Positions 1-11,495 of a stretch of 64,000 bases of DNA are shown here, in pieces. A program made the translations under genes and the position numbers. Source of the stretch: Hybos culiciformis (taxonomy: Eukaryota > Arthropoda > Insecta > Diptera > Hybotidae). The stretch's first letter is position 1, and the number at the start of each line of letters is the position of its first letter. A model generated the notes under the pieces. The model was not told the DNA's origin. It ran no database searches and saw only the letters and a program-made list of their open reading frames with translations. The stretch spans positions 67,784,445 to 67,848,444 of the forward strand of contig OZ023273.1 of the NCBI GenBank assembly GCA_964007475.1. The letters run 5' to 3'.

Positions 1-691
1 ATTAAAATATTTTCAACAAGTTAAGATTGGGAGAATTTAGCATTAAAACTTTTTTAATTTAAATATTGTAAAAATTCCTACAATGTTAAACGCCACCGTT
101 TAAATTTAAATTATATTTATTATAACACACATGAGTTAAAAAATAAATTCCCAATGACAGTGCATTAGAAAGTCTAAACCTATTTTGCTATACGTACTGG
201 AAAAAAAATTGCAAACATTATTAATAAATAAAGTTAGAAACAAAAATGTAAGACTTCACTTACTTCGTTGTATTGAATTATATATTGAAGATAAAATTTA
301 TCACAGGCGATAAAAATAACCAATTTCAATTTTAAAAAATGTTTCTTACGTTCTATATCATTATAAAAAATTATACAGGAAATATGTAAAATAAAATGAA
401 TAATGAAATAATCGGAACGAATTTCTTAATGTTCTAGGATCTTATAAAATAATCGCAATAATATGATTAACAAGAATTATGACGGACAAATTAATGTTAT
501 TCTTTTTTCTGTACGTACACATAATTTAATTAAAAGAAAAATATAAATTATATTAAACAACATACACCTACATAATTTATATTAAGTCAATAAATTATTA
601 GTTTGTTAAATTTGCACAAAAATAGTACGTTAAAGTTTTCTTTCCCATATTAGTATTTATTTCAGTTGAACGTGTCGGAAGCGCCAGTCAT
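1..691. other. AT-rich sequence upstream of assembly gap
   Basis: No gene or named repeat is visible. The last 26 bases before the gap (666-691) are unusually GC-rich for this window and follow a stretch that reads like a splice acceptor (ttatttcag). A plus-strand exon entering the gap is possible but unproven. Confidence 0.4.
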
Positions 692-891
692 NNNNNNNNN
701 NNNNNNNNNNNNNNNNNNNNNNNNNNNNNNNNNNNNNNNNNNNNNNNNNNNNNNNNNNNNNNNNNNNNNNNNNNNNNNNNNNNNNNNNNNNNNNNNNNNN
801 NNNNNNNNNNNNNNNNNNNNNNNNNNNNNNNNNNNNNNNNNNNNNNNNNNNNNNNNNNNNNNNNNNNNNNNNNNNNNNNNNNNNNNNNNNN
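692..891. other. assembly gap (200 N)
   Basis: Exactly 200 consecutive N. The round number suggests a scaffolding join of unknown true size, so distances across it should not be trusted. Confidence 0.98.
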
Positions 892-3100
892 TTCTTCTTT
901 CATAAAGAATTTTTTTTGTTATTTTGAAAAATACTTTACTATTCTATATATGTAAATACATTACTTCATTCATTAATGTTACTCAAAAATGTGGCAGTTC
1001 CTAGTTTATGATAACAGTGCAACACACTAATCGGAAACAGTGCGTTTCGAAAATAAATTAAGATTTTGTTTGATGTACCATTGTTCTGATTAAACTTTAA
1101 TCGAACTGATGATACACAAAAATACAATCATTAAATATTAAGTGATTTTGGGGAATTATGCTCAATGGCCTATAAACACTAAATTTATTGATTTTTTAAT
1201 AAATCTCATATAAATATATATTTATAAGATTTCTTGTATTTAAAAAAAAAAAGGAAAAAGAATTCCGTGCATTTTAAGTAAAAAACCAATCTCAACCGAT
1301 CAAATTGTTTTAAATTGATTTTCATGCTTGAAATTATATACATATATCCATATATGTATGTAATAATATATATACATGTATATATTTTTATTTTTCCTTT
1401 TGAGTAAATCTTTATTTCGATTTTCTTTAAATGAAAAATCAAAATCCTCTATCAAAGTTATCAATAAAAACCATTCAACCATTATTATGTTTTTTTTTTC
1501 AATAAAAAAAAACATGTTTTATTCCAAATGTTAATAGCATATTTTCATTACAAAAGAAAAATAAACTTTAATTAATAAATCTGGCATGCAATTTTGCGGG
1601 AAAAAAAAGTTGAAAGAATATTTATAGAAAATTTTTGTCTCATAAGTATAATAAATAAATAGAATATATATTTCTGGTGATTTAATGACGAAGGAACATT
1701 TCGCGAATTGAAGCTATTTCATTACACAAGCTAAGACATCTCTGTTGGTTATATATAGTTCAATTTCACAACTCAAACCTACATTAAGTTAGATTTTCAA
1801 AATATAATAAGTTAATTTTAAAATTTCAGATCAAAATCCTTGCTTTTATTTTATTCTCAATAAGAAATTCAACAAAATAAATCTTAAAATAGGCGTTTAT
1901 TTTTAAGACTCTCCTACAAACCCTAAATGTTCATAAGAACAAAGCAAATATAATATTATCGTTAATAGGGAAATGCCAAAAGTTTAATATACATACTCAG
2001 AATTGAAAGTTAAAAAATTCATGTTTTTTCTTTTCAGATAAAAATAACAAGTTTTTTTTTTTCTGAAGAAATCATAAAGTTAAACATATCCGTTGCTTTA
2101 CTTACCCAAGATTTGGGGTGAATATGTGTGACATTAGTAGAGAGTTTTCGGGATTTTCATCATCTTTAAGAAATTTAAAAAATAATATTAAAAAAATATA
2201 TTTTTTTTATACAAATAGACCAATCACAAGCTCTTTTTCAGGCACATTACTGACTTGAATGAATAAAAATAATTTCAAATAAACAAAACATAACTAAATT
2301 TAGGATTTATACCCTACTCTTTTATCGTTTCTTAATTTTTAGCAGAATATTATATAAAGACACCTACTATCTTCTTGTTACATTCTTGTTACATACTTCA
2401 TTTTAATAATCTAGCAACTTTTTTTTTTATTTAAATTATGTAAATATATTTATTAAAATAAGTAAAACACATTATCAAAAACAAATCTTTTTTAAATATA
2501 AAATCTTTCTTTTTGCTGTATGTATATATTATGTGGAGTGGATATATATGTACTTATACTTATAAAATATGTAATCCAAACCTTATAACATCATTATGTG
2601 GGGAATATACGATTAATTCCGTTCAAATCCAAATATATATTACTAAAATATTATATTTAGAAATTTCATTTGAGAAATTTAAAATTATAGGTATATATAA
2701 CTATTTTCCACCTGATGTATTTTACTTTGAGAAAATTATTTTATTCAGACTACAAATTGAATATAAATTTTTATATTACTTTGTTTTGTTAACGTACATT
2801 CATCATCTATTCTGATTTATAAAATTTTAAAGAACTTAAAAGAGAAAAATATGTACTATGTAATATGTATACTACAGAAAATTTTATCCTTAAGTCACTC
2901 TCTAAATTAATTTTGGCTAGAATCCCTAGCTTTCGTCTAGTTAAACGATTTTTACTGGGAAATTCAATTATTGAAAATAGTTTTACAGTTTCAAAAGCTA
3001 GTTTACGCAAAAATCTCAAAAACTGGATTTCTGGGTAAAATTTTACAATTTTACTAGAATATTGTTTTAAAATACTTTTAGACAAATTTGAAAAATTATT
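892..3100. other. non-coding AT-rich stretch
   Basis: Homopolymer and TA-rich sequence with frequent stops in all frames. No splice-bounded coding segment was recognised. From about 2910 the tetranucleotide CTAG becomes frequent and continues to about 3310. Confidence 0.5.
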
Positions 3101-3150
3101 AAAATCTACTAAAATCTACTAAAATCTACTAAAATCTATAGATTTTAGTA
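3101..3150. repeat. 10-bp tandem repeat (aaaatctact)n with inverted tail
   Basis: Three exact copies of the decamer aaaatctact (3101, 3111, 3121) and a variant fourth copy (3131). These are followed immediately by the inverse complement gattttagta, so the array ends in a short hairpin. Confidence 0.85.
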
Positions 3151-4610
3151 AAAAAATGGCTGATCTAGCCTAGATAACTAGAATTCCACACATTTTAACT
3201 AGAATCTAGATAAATTTTGGAAGCTAGATTTCAAACTAGATCCTAGTTGCTCACAATGTAGTTGTTCAATCTAGTTTTATTCACAACAATCTAGCCAAAT
3301 TTTATTTAGAGAGCAGATTCAGAACCTTCTGTTATTTATTACTTTATACTACGAGCATGAATAACATAATCCTTATTTGAACATAAAACATATATCTTTT
3401 AGAGGGACATCAAGTCATTGATTATATTGGCTTTGACGCTTAATAATTAACGAACAAAATCATTCACATTTTGTTTTAAACAATTATTAAAACAAACAAA
3501 GAAAATTCAACTTGAAAAACTTAATAGAAAGATAGCACTTAATTTTTTTTTTAAATTATATCGATTAAAGAAATAAAACCAAAACTAAGTCCGACCATCG
3601 TCGTCATTATCTAAATTTATGTTGATGAACTAAGATTTTAAAAATCAAAACTTACTCAAACTTTTAGATAAGAAAACATTATTAAACGCAGACTCTTAAG
3701 AAATTTTTTTTTTAAAGCATTGCTATTTTTGAGATTTAATTTTCTTTAACTTGGTTACAACAAAATTTTTTTTTATGTTCTCAGTCTGCATTCTCAAAAC
3801 ATTATAAGATAGACAGTTTTAATTTAATATTTTTTTCTGCAAGCTTTCAATGTTTTCTTTCGTTTATTTTAATGCCAAAATCTACTTTATTCACTTTCAT
3901 ATTAAAAAAATATATAAATAATATAGAAAATGTCTGCATAATATTTTCATTTATTATGTTTTCATGTTTTCAATGTTAAATATACACACATATAAATAAT
4001 ATGTAACCGTATCTATATATAAAGTAAATTTTCATAAATCTCTAAAATTTTATCCTTATGCCACTCGAAATTTGATTCTGTTCACTATAAGTTGATTTCG
4101 TCTGAATTATTATTAAGATAGAAAAAAAAATAAAAATGATAGAAATTTTTTTGAAACCCTTATATACTTCAAATACATTTCTTTTTCTATAGGAAACATT
4201 AAAATGATAAATATGAAGAAATACCCGAGGAAAATAGATTCACTAAAAAAACGACTGCTCAGATAAAATTAATTAATTATCCCTTATTTTTAAATTTGGT
4301 CAACTTGAACGTGAATATAATTTTTATTTTTCTTATCATATCGTTTAAGAATTTTTCAGTTTTCTTTGTATATAGTTTTATTTCTTTTTTTGTTTGAACC
4401 ATTTTCTTTCTTAAAAAAAATACCTACATAAAAAGTAATATTAATATTATAGCAATTAAAAAGATCAGCGACCTGACCTTGGATAATTTACGAATGGTGT
4501 AAATTTAATATTTTGTCATTAAATTGTTAGAAATGTTGAATTAAAGCTTTTGTATATTTCAATTAAATGCTTGAATCCACCAACCCAGAATTTAATAAAT
4601 TATAAAGTAT
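3151..4610. other. non-coding AT-rich stretch
   Basis: The CTAG-rich part (to about 3310) looks like a decayed repeat. The rest is simple AT-rich DNA with no supported gene. Confidence 0.5.
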
Positions 4611-4618
4611 TTACTTAA

Positions 4619-4913
4619 GCCCTATTGTCGCATATATGAAACTGACTGTCTTTCAGGAATGAAACAAGTCAAAATTACTTCTTTCAATTGCTAATATACT
4701 GAATTCAGTTTCAGTTGTTGTGGAGGACTGTATGCGACAAGAGGGCTTTATGGAATTCATTGCTGCACAGCAACTCCACAGCAACAACTGAAACTGAATT
4801 CAGTACATCAGTAGCTGAAACTGAAAGACGTATGCTTTTGTCTTGTTTCAGTCGTGAATGACAGTCGCAGTCTCAGTTTTAGTTTCAGTTTCAGATGTAT
4901 GCGACAACAAGGC
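4619..4913. mobile_element. TTAA-flanked foldback MITE (piggyBac-type target)
   Basis: The ends are inverted repeats: gccctattgtcgcat on the left, and the right end reads gccttgttgtcgcat on the other strand (13 of 15 match). TTAA sits directly outside both ends (4615-4618 and 4914-4917), the target-site signature of piggyBac-like elements. A third terminus-like copy in right-end orientation (atgcgacaagagggc, about 4736-4750) lies in the middle, so the left half is itself bounded by near-perfect inverted ends. The arms around the centre share gaattcagtttcagttgttg in inverted form. No coding capacity. The family assignment rests on the TTAA target only. Confidence 0.75.
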
Positions 4914-4917
4914 TTAA

Positions 4918-6155
4918 GACTTTCGATTTTTCTTACAACATTTCAAAACATATAAATAAAGTTTATTTGTAATACAAATCTGATCCACAAAAAGGTATGG
5001 TGACAAATTTTGCTGTTAGGATATCTAATTCTAGTATTTAATTCAAATATTCGAAATATGAATTATAAATATCAAGTACAATAATAAAGCTCAAATAATA
5101 AGAAAACGATTGTGCTTGTAAACCACAACAACCGACAAAAAGCTAACCTATATGTTACTCTCCATCTTAAGTGAGAATAGAAATAACACTTAGGGTTTTA
5201 AGGATATTCTTAAATTAATTTAATTCTTAACATTAATTTAAATCGAATTTGTTTATTCTTATTTTCTTTAAATTTATGAATTTAATTCCTTTCTGCTAAG
5301 ATTAAAATTAGGAAGAAATAACAAAATAAAAGACAAAAATGATAATAAAATGAAATCAAAAAAATTATTTCAATGCCAAAAATTCGCACAATATTGTATT
5401 TAATCTATTTTTATGCTTTTAGGAAAATTGTTCGTTACATAATTTTTTTTACTTCCCTTGAAACCCCATGTCAAATTTAATCAGAAATATAACTGGCTTA
5501 ACTGAGATTTTGAGAAGAAAAAAATTTTCCGTGACATTTTTTTTTATTTTTTTTTTATGTTCAGCAAAATTAATTCAAAATAATAATAATAATCATCTTA
5601 ATTAGATGAAGGCGAAGGGCATAAAAAGGAACCCCTAAATTTATCTAAAATTTTTTTTTTTTGTAATTAATACTAAATCGGTGAATGAAGCAAAAAAAAA
5701 TTATACCATGAGATAAATAAAAACAACTTTTTTTTCCTCAACAGTCATTTGTAAAAAGGATTTTCACAAAAAAAAAAAAGGATTTACACTCTGACAAAAT
5801 AATTTTTTTTGTTGCTGAGATAAAAAAAAAATATTTAATTTTTCTAAGTAATTTTTTCAGCGGGCTTAAAATTTGATTTATATCTTATTTCATTCAAGGT
5901 ATTCGGTTAAATTGTTGTGGCTTTTATAAGATTCAAAGGTTTAACAAAATTACGAGATGTTTTAATTTCCAAACTAAGCGGATATAAAATTTCTACATAC
6001 TGATTTCATAATTTTCCAGTTAAATCCCGGTTTTCCAGTTTCCTACTCAACTTTGATTCAATTTGACTTGTACACCCTGTTTACACGATCAAAAAGAGCG
6101 TCCAAGTCGATTTGGACCAAGTGGAGTTGGATCGCATCTTGAATAATAAATTACT
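4918..6155. other. non-coding AT-rich stretch
   Basis: Long A and T homopolymer runs with no recognisable gene, repeat array or element ends. Confidence 0.5.
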
Positions 6156-6205
6156 AAAAATAATAATAATAACGGAAGGAAAAAATAATAATAATAACGG
6201 AAGGA
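6156..6205. repeat. 25-bp tandem duplication
   Basis: Two exact head-to-tail copies of a 25-bp unit made of an AAT-rich run followed by aacggaagga. Confidence 0.9.
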
Positions 6206-6904
6206 CAAATTTTTATAAGTTATATTGAGTTGAGTTGGGGGTGTATCTTAACACCACTGCACTTCAAGGCAATAAATTGCCATGAAAACTTTACCATCAC
6301 TCTCATATACATGCTAATACGAGAGGAGAGGGCTCGGTACGAAGCATGCAATGGAAAATTAATATTACCACCAAACGATGCTTAAATCAAGCATCAGAAA
6401 AGAAAACAAAAAAGAATTATAGAAAAAAAAACATAAAACAATAAGAACAAGTCTCGTTTCTGATAAACAACGAAATCACTAGTGACACATAACACAACAC
6501 ATAGAATAGTTTCTCTAGTAAAAAATTAAAAAAAAAAGAGATTAAATATTAAAAGAAAGAGTAAATTAAAAAGAATTAAAAATGTAATAAGAAGAAGAAG
6601 AAGAATTAGTGGAAAATATCCTACTACTTCCTCCGGCGTCAACTAAGACATTTCATGAAAATTCAAAATGAATCAAAAAAAAATTACTAAAATTAAAAAC
6701 AATCAGCATACAACGACCTATCGGCTTCAGATAATATATGAAATATATATTGTCTTACATTACTTCGTCAGGGTCAGTTTGTATGTTGAAACGATAATTT
6801 AAATTTAAAAAATAAAATAAAAATAATAATTAGAAGAAATATCTTTAGTCTACCACTTCCCTTGGCTTCGGATATACAGAAAATTTAAATATTAATTAAA
6901 GTCT

Positions 6905-7336
6905 TCAAATGTTATCAGTGAAAAAATAATTAGCCTTTAAACCAGCTTTAAGGGATGCCTTAGAGATATTAAGGTCAAACACATGATGGTTTTTATTAGC
7001 AAAAGCAAGCATTCGAGAAATGGGATCATTGCATCCATATTCGGTTCTATGGTAAGCAACTTCAAATAAGTTAGAAGTTCGGAGGCTTCTGGTATTAACT
7101 CTAAAGTTGATCTTCTCTAGAATAAAAGGAGAGATAATTTCACCAATAATAATTTGATGAATGAAAACAACATCTGCAAATTCACGTCTGTCTTGAAGAG
7201 ATTCAAGCTTAATGAGATTTAAGCGCTCTCTATACGGTGGAAGGATTAAGTTATCCTCCCAAGGAAGATGCCTCAATGCAAATCTAAGAAATTTTTTTTG
7301 AACGGATTCGATTCTGTTGATGTCGACAGATATCAT
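6905..7336 (-). pseudogene. non-LTR retrotransposon RT C-terminal fragment
   Basis: A 143-residue open stretch on the minus strand that resembles the region following the reverse-transcriptase domain in Jockey/CR1-like insect LINEs. Diagnostic pieces are IESVQKKFLRFALRHLPW, then PYRERLNLIKLESLQDRR, then FIHQIIIGEI, and a final segment around RTEYGCNDPISRMLAFAN. The catalytic part of the polymerase is absent, so this is a 5'-truncated copy. Sequence to the left (6.2-6.9 kb) has AAG and AAT runs and may be its 3' tail, but no poly(A) or target duplication could be fixed. It is similar in type to the relic at 61850-62640, although the two do not overlap enough to compare. The family is inferred from motif memory. 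The non-LTR origin is solid. Confidence 0.8.
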
Positions 7337-8441
7337 TATAAGGTGTTTATATACAAATATTCATTATTAACGTTTTTAATACCCTATATATAACCTGCAA
7401 TTTATATGATTTACATTTAATAATGCTATAATTTTCTTGTTGAATATGAATCTGGAATTTATTGTGTATATAATAAATGTATGTAACTTTATCATAGTAT
7501 ACCCAAAAATATATAAATTAAGTACCAAAGAAGCAAATTCAGGAATTCTTTCATAAGTATACAGTTGTGGACACGAAAATTTTAATTTTCTTTTTTTTTC
7601 CCCCAAAAAATTTACAATTTTAGTAAGTTTTATATTTTTTAGTTTGGATTTTGATTAAGAAGATAGAAAATTTTTGCTGCAAATTATGCTAACTGAAATT
7701 TTTCATTTAAAGAATAACATTGTACAACCATGTACAACCTTAAATATATTTCACATTTTTTAATAAATGTAACTATATTGGTGCTTGGTTTTATTTATTA
7801 ATTGCAAGGAAAAACGGTTTCAAAAATATACCATTTTCGTTTCAATTAAAAATAAATGGTAATATAGTATTTACTTTGAAGAGTTATTAAAAAAGTTACA
7901 ATAAATTTTTTTCCCTCCAATGAATAAGTTTAAGTGGTAAAAAATAATTAAATTTATGTGTACTTATTTCGGCCTTATTACTGGATTTATTTAAAATGAA
8001 GAAATAAGGTATCTACAATTTGACCTTTGCAGTGTATACCTTGTTTATTAATAAATGATGACAATTCAGTAAAAAAACGATTTTAAATATGATTTATATG
8101 TGTTAGAGTTAGATAATGGTTTTGGATTCAGAAATCTAATTCTATATCATTTCTGTTTTTCAGTTTTTATTGTATTAATATTAAATTTTATTTCTTATAT
8201 TTTATTTCTTATTTTAAGTTTGTTTGACTTGTTTATTGTAAAATAAATCGTATATATGTTTTGAAAAAAAATCTTATTAAAAAAGTTATATTTTGGCAAA
8301 AAAAACCTTTCAAGACGTTGTTGACACAATAAAAAATTTATTTTACTTTATTGAATAAGCCATTTAAGGATTCTAATAAACCAAGTGACAAGAATATTGA
8401 TTTTAACAGAAGACATATAGGTATACATTATGTATTAATAT
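7337..8441. other. non-coding AT-rich stretch
   Basis: Nothing recognisable. Its right boundary is the target duplication of the hAT element at 8450. Confidence 0.5.
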
Positions 8442-8774
8442 ATACAAATCAGTGTTTAAAATAAAGTATCGGACCGGGTAGCGTGTAAGGAACAAGCTTG
8501 CTATTTTAATTTTTAAAATAAATAGCACCAATAAAGCTTTTTTTCCTGAACGTAAATGGTTTCGATATTACACAAGCTTTTTATTTTAAAAATAAAAATA
8601 AAGGACTTTATCACTACCCTTTATTCTTATTGTTTAAATAGCAAGCCGTATTATTAGATAGCTTTTTTAAAACGCTTCTCAAAAAAGCGAATTGTATCAT
8701 TCTTATGTGTAATCATGGGCGTGTAAATAGAGTTTTTGGGGTGGACGCAAGATTTGTAGTCGCTAAGGCGCCGT

Positions 8775-9077
8775 GACATTTGTCCGCGGGACATTTGTCC
8801 GCGATGAAATTTGTATGGAAAACTTCGCGGACAAATGTCATTTTGCAAAATGTCATTTGTCCGCGATTGATTTTTCAGATTTTTAGCGGACAAATGTCAT
8901 TTTTGAAAATGTCATTTGTCCGCGATTGATTTTTCAGATATTTTGCGGACAAATGTCATTTTGCAAAATGACATTTGTCCGCGGCGGATAAAAGTCATTT
9001 CGAATCGCGGACAAATGTCATTTTGATGTCTGCGATACAAAAACAAATCGCGGACAAATGTCCCGCGGACAAATGTC
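8775..9077. repeat. 303-bp inverted-repeat element with 11 copies of a GGACAAATGTC motif
   Basis: The outermost 31 bases at each end are perfect inverted complements (8775-8805 and 9047-9077). Each holds two copies of gacatttgtccgcg. Across the element the 11-mer ggacaaatgtc, its complement or a one- to two-base variant appears eleven times in both orientations. Short linkers such as attgatttttcag recur between them. The motif is itself almost palindromic. GC content is well above the surroundings. Short open frames across it merely translate the repeats. It is nested inside the hAT element at 8450-11487. Confidence 0.85.
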
Positions 9078-11000
9078 CACCCCCCGTCGCAAAATAGATA
9101 CATATAAATATAAAATATATAAACAATAATTCATTATAAATATAGTTTTTATTTAAAGATTTTTGTCAATATTTCGAAAATGTTCAGCATTTTAAGGCGG
9201 CCGAGAGTTTCTAAGGAAATCTTACTTTTAATAACAAATTAAACAAGCTCAAGCACGTCAAAAACTATCGAAGGATTACTAAGTTATTCAATTTTTGGAA
9301 GCTATATATTTTTTTCTCTAAATTTTTGTTTTTTTAAAATTGACAACTCCTTCAATTGTTTTTCACGTTCTTCGGCTTGTTTAATTCGTAATTAAAAGTT
9401 AGGTTTTCGTAACACATCTCGGTCGCTTTAAAAATGCTCTAAATAAATAAATCCTTAATAAAAACCCTTAATTACATTTTCGTAAGCCCATCAATGATTG
9501 TGTTGTCATAGAGGAAGCCATTTTATTTTGGCCAATATAGAGTCAATTATAAAACAAACTCAGCCGACTTAGTCAAAATTTTGAGTGTTGCCGAATTGCT
9601 CCAATCAGAATAGGTTTAATACTTTTCAATGAAAAATGTACATAATTGTAAATTTTGAACAAAACTTTTAAAAAAAAGTTAAGTATTTTAATATTTTTAT
9701 AATGGTATTAAATTTAGATTAGATTTTATATTATTAAAAAGATTCAAAATAACTGCATTTGAATTTTTTTTTAAAGTGTTATTTTTAAATAAAATATGTA
9801 ATGGATATTTTGATTCCGCCATTCTTTTTTTATAGTTCAACGTCTTGCGTAAGTTCTTGTTGTGATATTTTTAAGTAATGTTTATATTTGAAAGCGTTTA
9901 TTACGAAGTTCAGATTTTTTTTTTGATAATGTGTACACAATTTCTCAGTATTTTTCACACACTAATCAATTTAATGTTCGTAAAAAATCCAGAATAAACG
10001 ATAGCGTTTAAACTGGATGTTTTCGAAAACTAACATTAAGATTTTTTGTTGTATTTTCTTATAAACGATAATTACTTTTTTTGTACTTCATTGTACCTCC
10101 CTTTTAATTGTTAAAGGTACTATTTTTTAAATGGCCAACAGCAACTTTGGTCGCTCTTGAATGTTTATTTTTTTTCTTTTTTGTTTATCTCCGCTTTTTT
10201 TATTTTGCTTGTAAGCATTAATTTTTTATCGGGCCAGCCGCGTCGCGATTGCGAAGGAGCTGCGAATTATAACCAGTAAAGTAGTTGCTTGTATGTTTAT
10301 TGCTTGTTTATTTTCATTTTAGTTTAATTTTCCAATATTTAACTTTTTATAATAAATATTAAATAAAGCACATTTCCAGAATATTATTAAGTTTTTAATC
10401 AAGTCGTTTTAAATATTTTTCTTATCAATTATACAAATTTACTGATGTGATAAAAAGTTTGATTTTTTTTTAACAATTCGCAAAAGTTATATCTTAGTTA
10501 TATCTTCAAATGACAAAATCAATAAACCTAAGAAAAATGTAAAAATGTTCAACAAAAAATATGAAAATTATATTGTACGAACTTTAATACCGTGGAGCTC
10601 GTAGCTATATTTATTATAAATAAAAACAATTGAAAGTACTTGATTTTAATTTTTTTATTTTTTTCATTTTAAAGTATGACTGCTTGTCTTTTTATTGGAA
10701 TTTCTATATTCTATCAAACTTTTTTCTCACTTCGTAACATAGACTTAGTACTTTTAAATACATAGTTTAGTTGATTTTTCAAATGTGTTGAAAGTAATCA
10801 GAATTGTTCATTAAAAATGGTATGGCATTTACAAATTTTAGTTATTAATTTTATGGGTGTTTTTTGAAATAATATTGGCGTTGAAGCTTTTCCAGCCTTT
10901 GGAAAAACTTAAATTTGTTTCATATTTTATAAATTTGTAAATTTGATAACTTCGATTACTTTCCTGTTAAAATCAATAACTGGCAATTTATCTTCAACCC

Positions 11001-11344
11001 GGCTCAAAAATATTTGACTGACATGGCTCTTAACAAAATAAAGTAAGCCATTATGTATCAATATTCTTCACACATGTAGCTTTTTACACGATTTTTACCC
11101 AAAATAATAAGCTATGTTAATTTGTACTATTTTTTTTACCTCTCTCCTTTATTTTGATTTTTATTTGGTAAGGGCTCAAAAATATTTGACTGACATGGCT
11201 CTTAACAAAATAAAGTAAGCCATTATGTATCAATATTCTTCACACATGTAGCTTTTTACACGATTTTTACCCAAAATAATAAGCTATGTTAATTTGTACT
11301 ATTTTTTTTACCTCTCTCCTTTATTTTGATTTTTATTTGGTAAG
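11001..11344. repeat. perfect 172-bp tandem duplication
   Basis: The block 11001-11172 is repeated directly at 11173-11344 with no difference that I could find. Identity over 172 bp implies a very recent duplication or an assembly artefact. Confidence 0.92.
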
Positions 11345-11495
11345 GGAATAAAAAAAGCTATTTATGTAAAATATTTTTGAAAATAGCTTTACAACTACCC
11401 AAAAAAAAATCAAAAAATGATAAAGGAGAATAAAAGCACGATAAATATTTTGGGTACCCGAAAAATTACCCTTTATTTTAAACACTGATACAAAT

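Larger units (their letters stand above)
8450..11487. mobile_element. hAT-type DNA transposon, about 3.0 kb, non-coding
   Basis: The left end reads cagtgtttaaaataaag and the right end is its exact inverse complement (ctttattttaaacactg). Both are flanked by a perfect 8-bp direct repeat atacaaat (8442-8449 and 11488-11495). CAG termini and an 8-bp target duplication are the hAT hallmark. Subterminal AT-rich repeats built on aataaag and aagct occur near both ends. No transposase reading frame survives that I can recognise, so this is a decayed or non-autonomous copy. Two younger structures sit inside: an inverted-repeat element (8775-9077) and a tandem duplication (11001-11344). Confidence 0.85.

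Noticed and set aside
2513..2815. 100-codon open frame
   Set aside because: Tyr/Ile/Phe composition mirrors the base composition, the start is not an ATG, and no neighbouring exon or homology was recognised.
8775..9077. CRISPR-like repeat spacing
   Set aside because: Repeats occur in both orientations with unequal spacing, and the window is clearly eukaryotic (introns, LINEs, hAT elements).
8654..9103. Two minus-strand open frames with repeated NDICPR/GQMS peptides
   Set aside because: They translate the ggacaaatgtc inverted repeats; the peptide repetition follows from the DNA and there is no independent coding sign.
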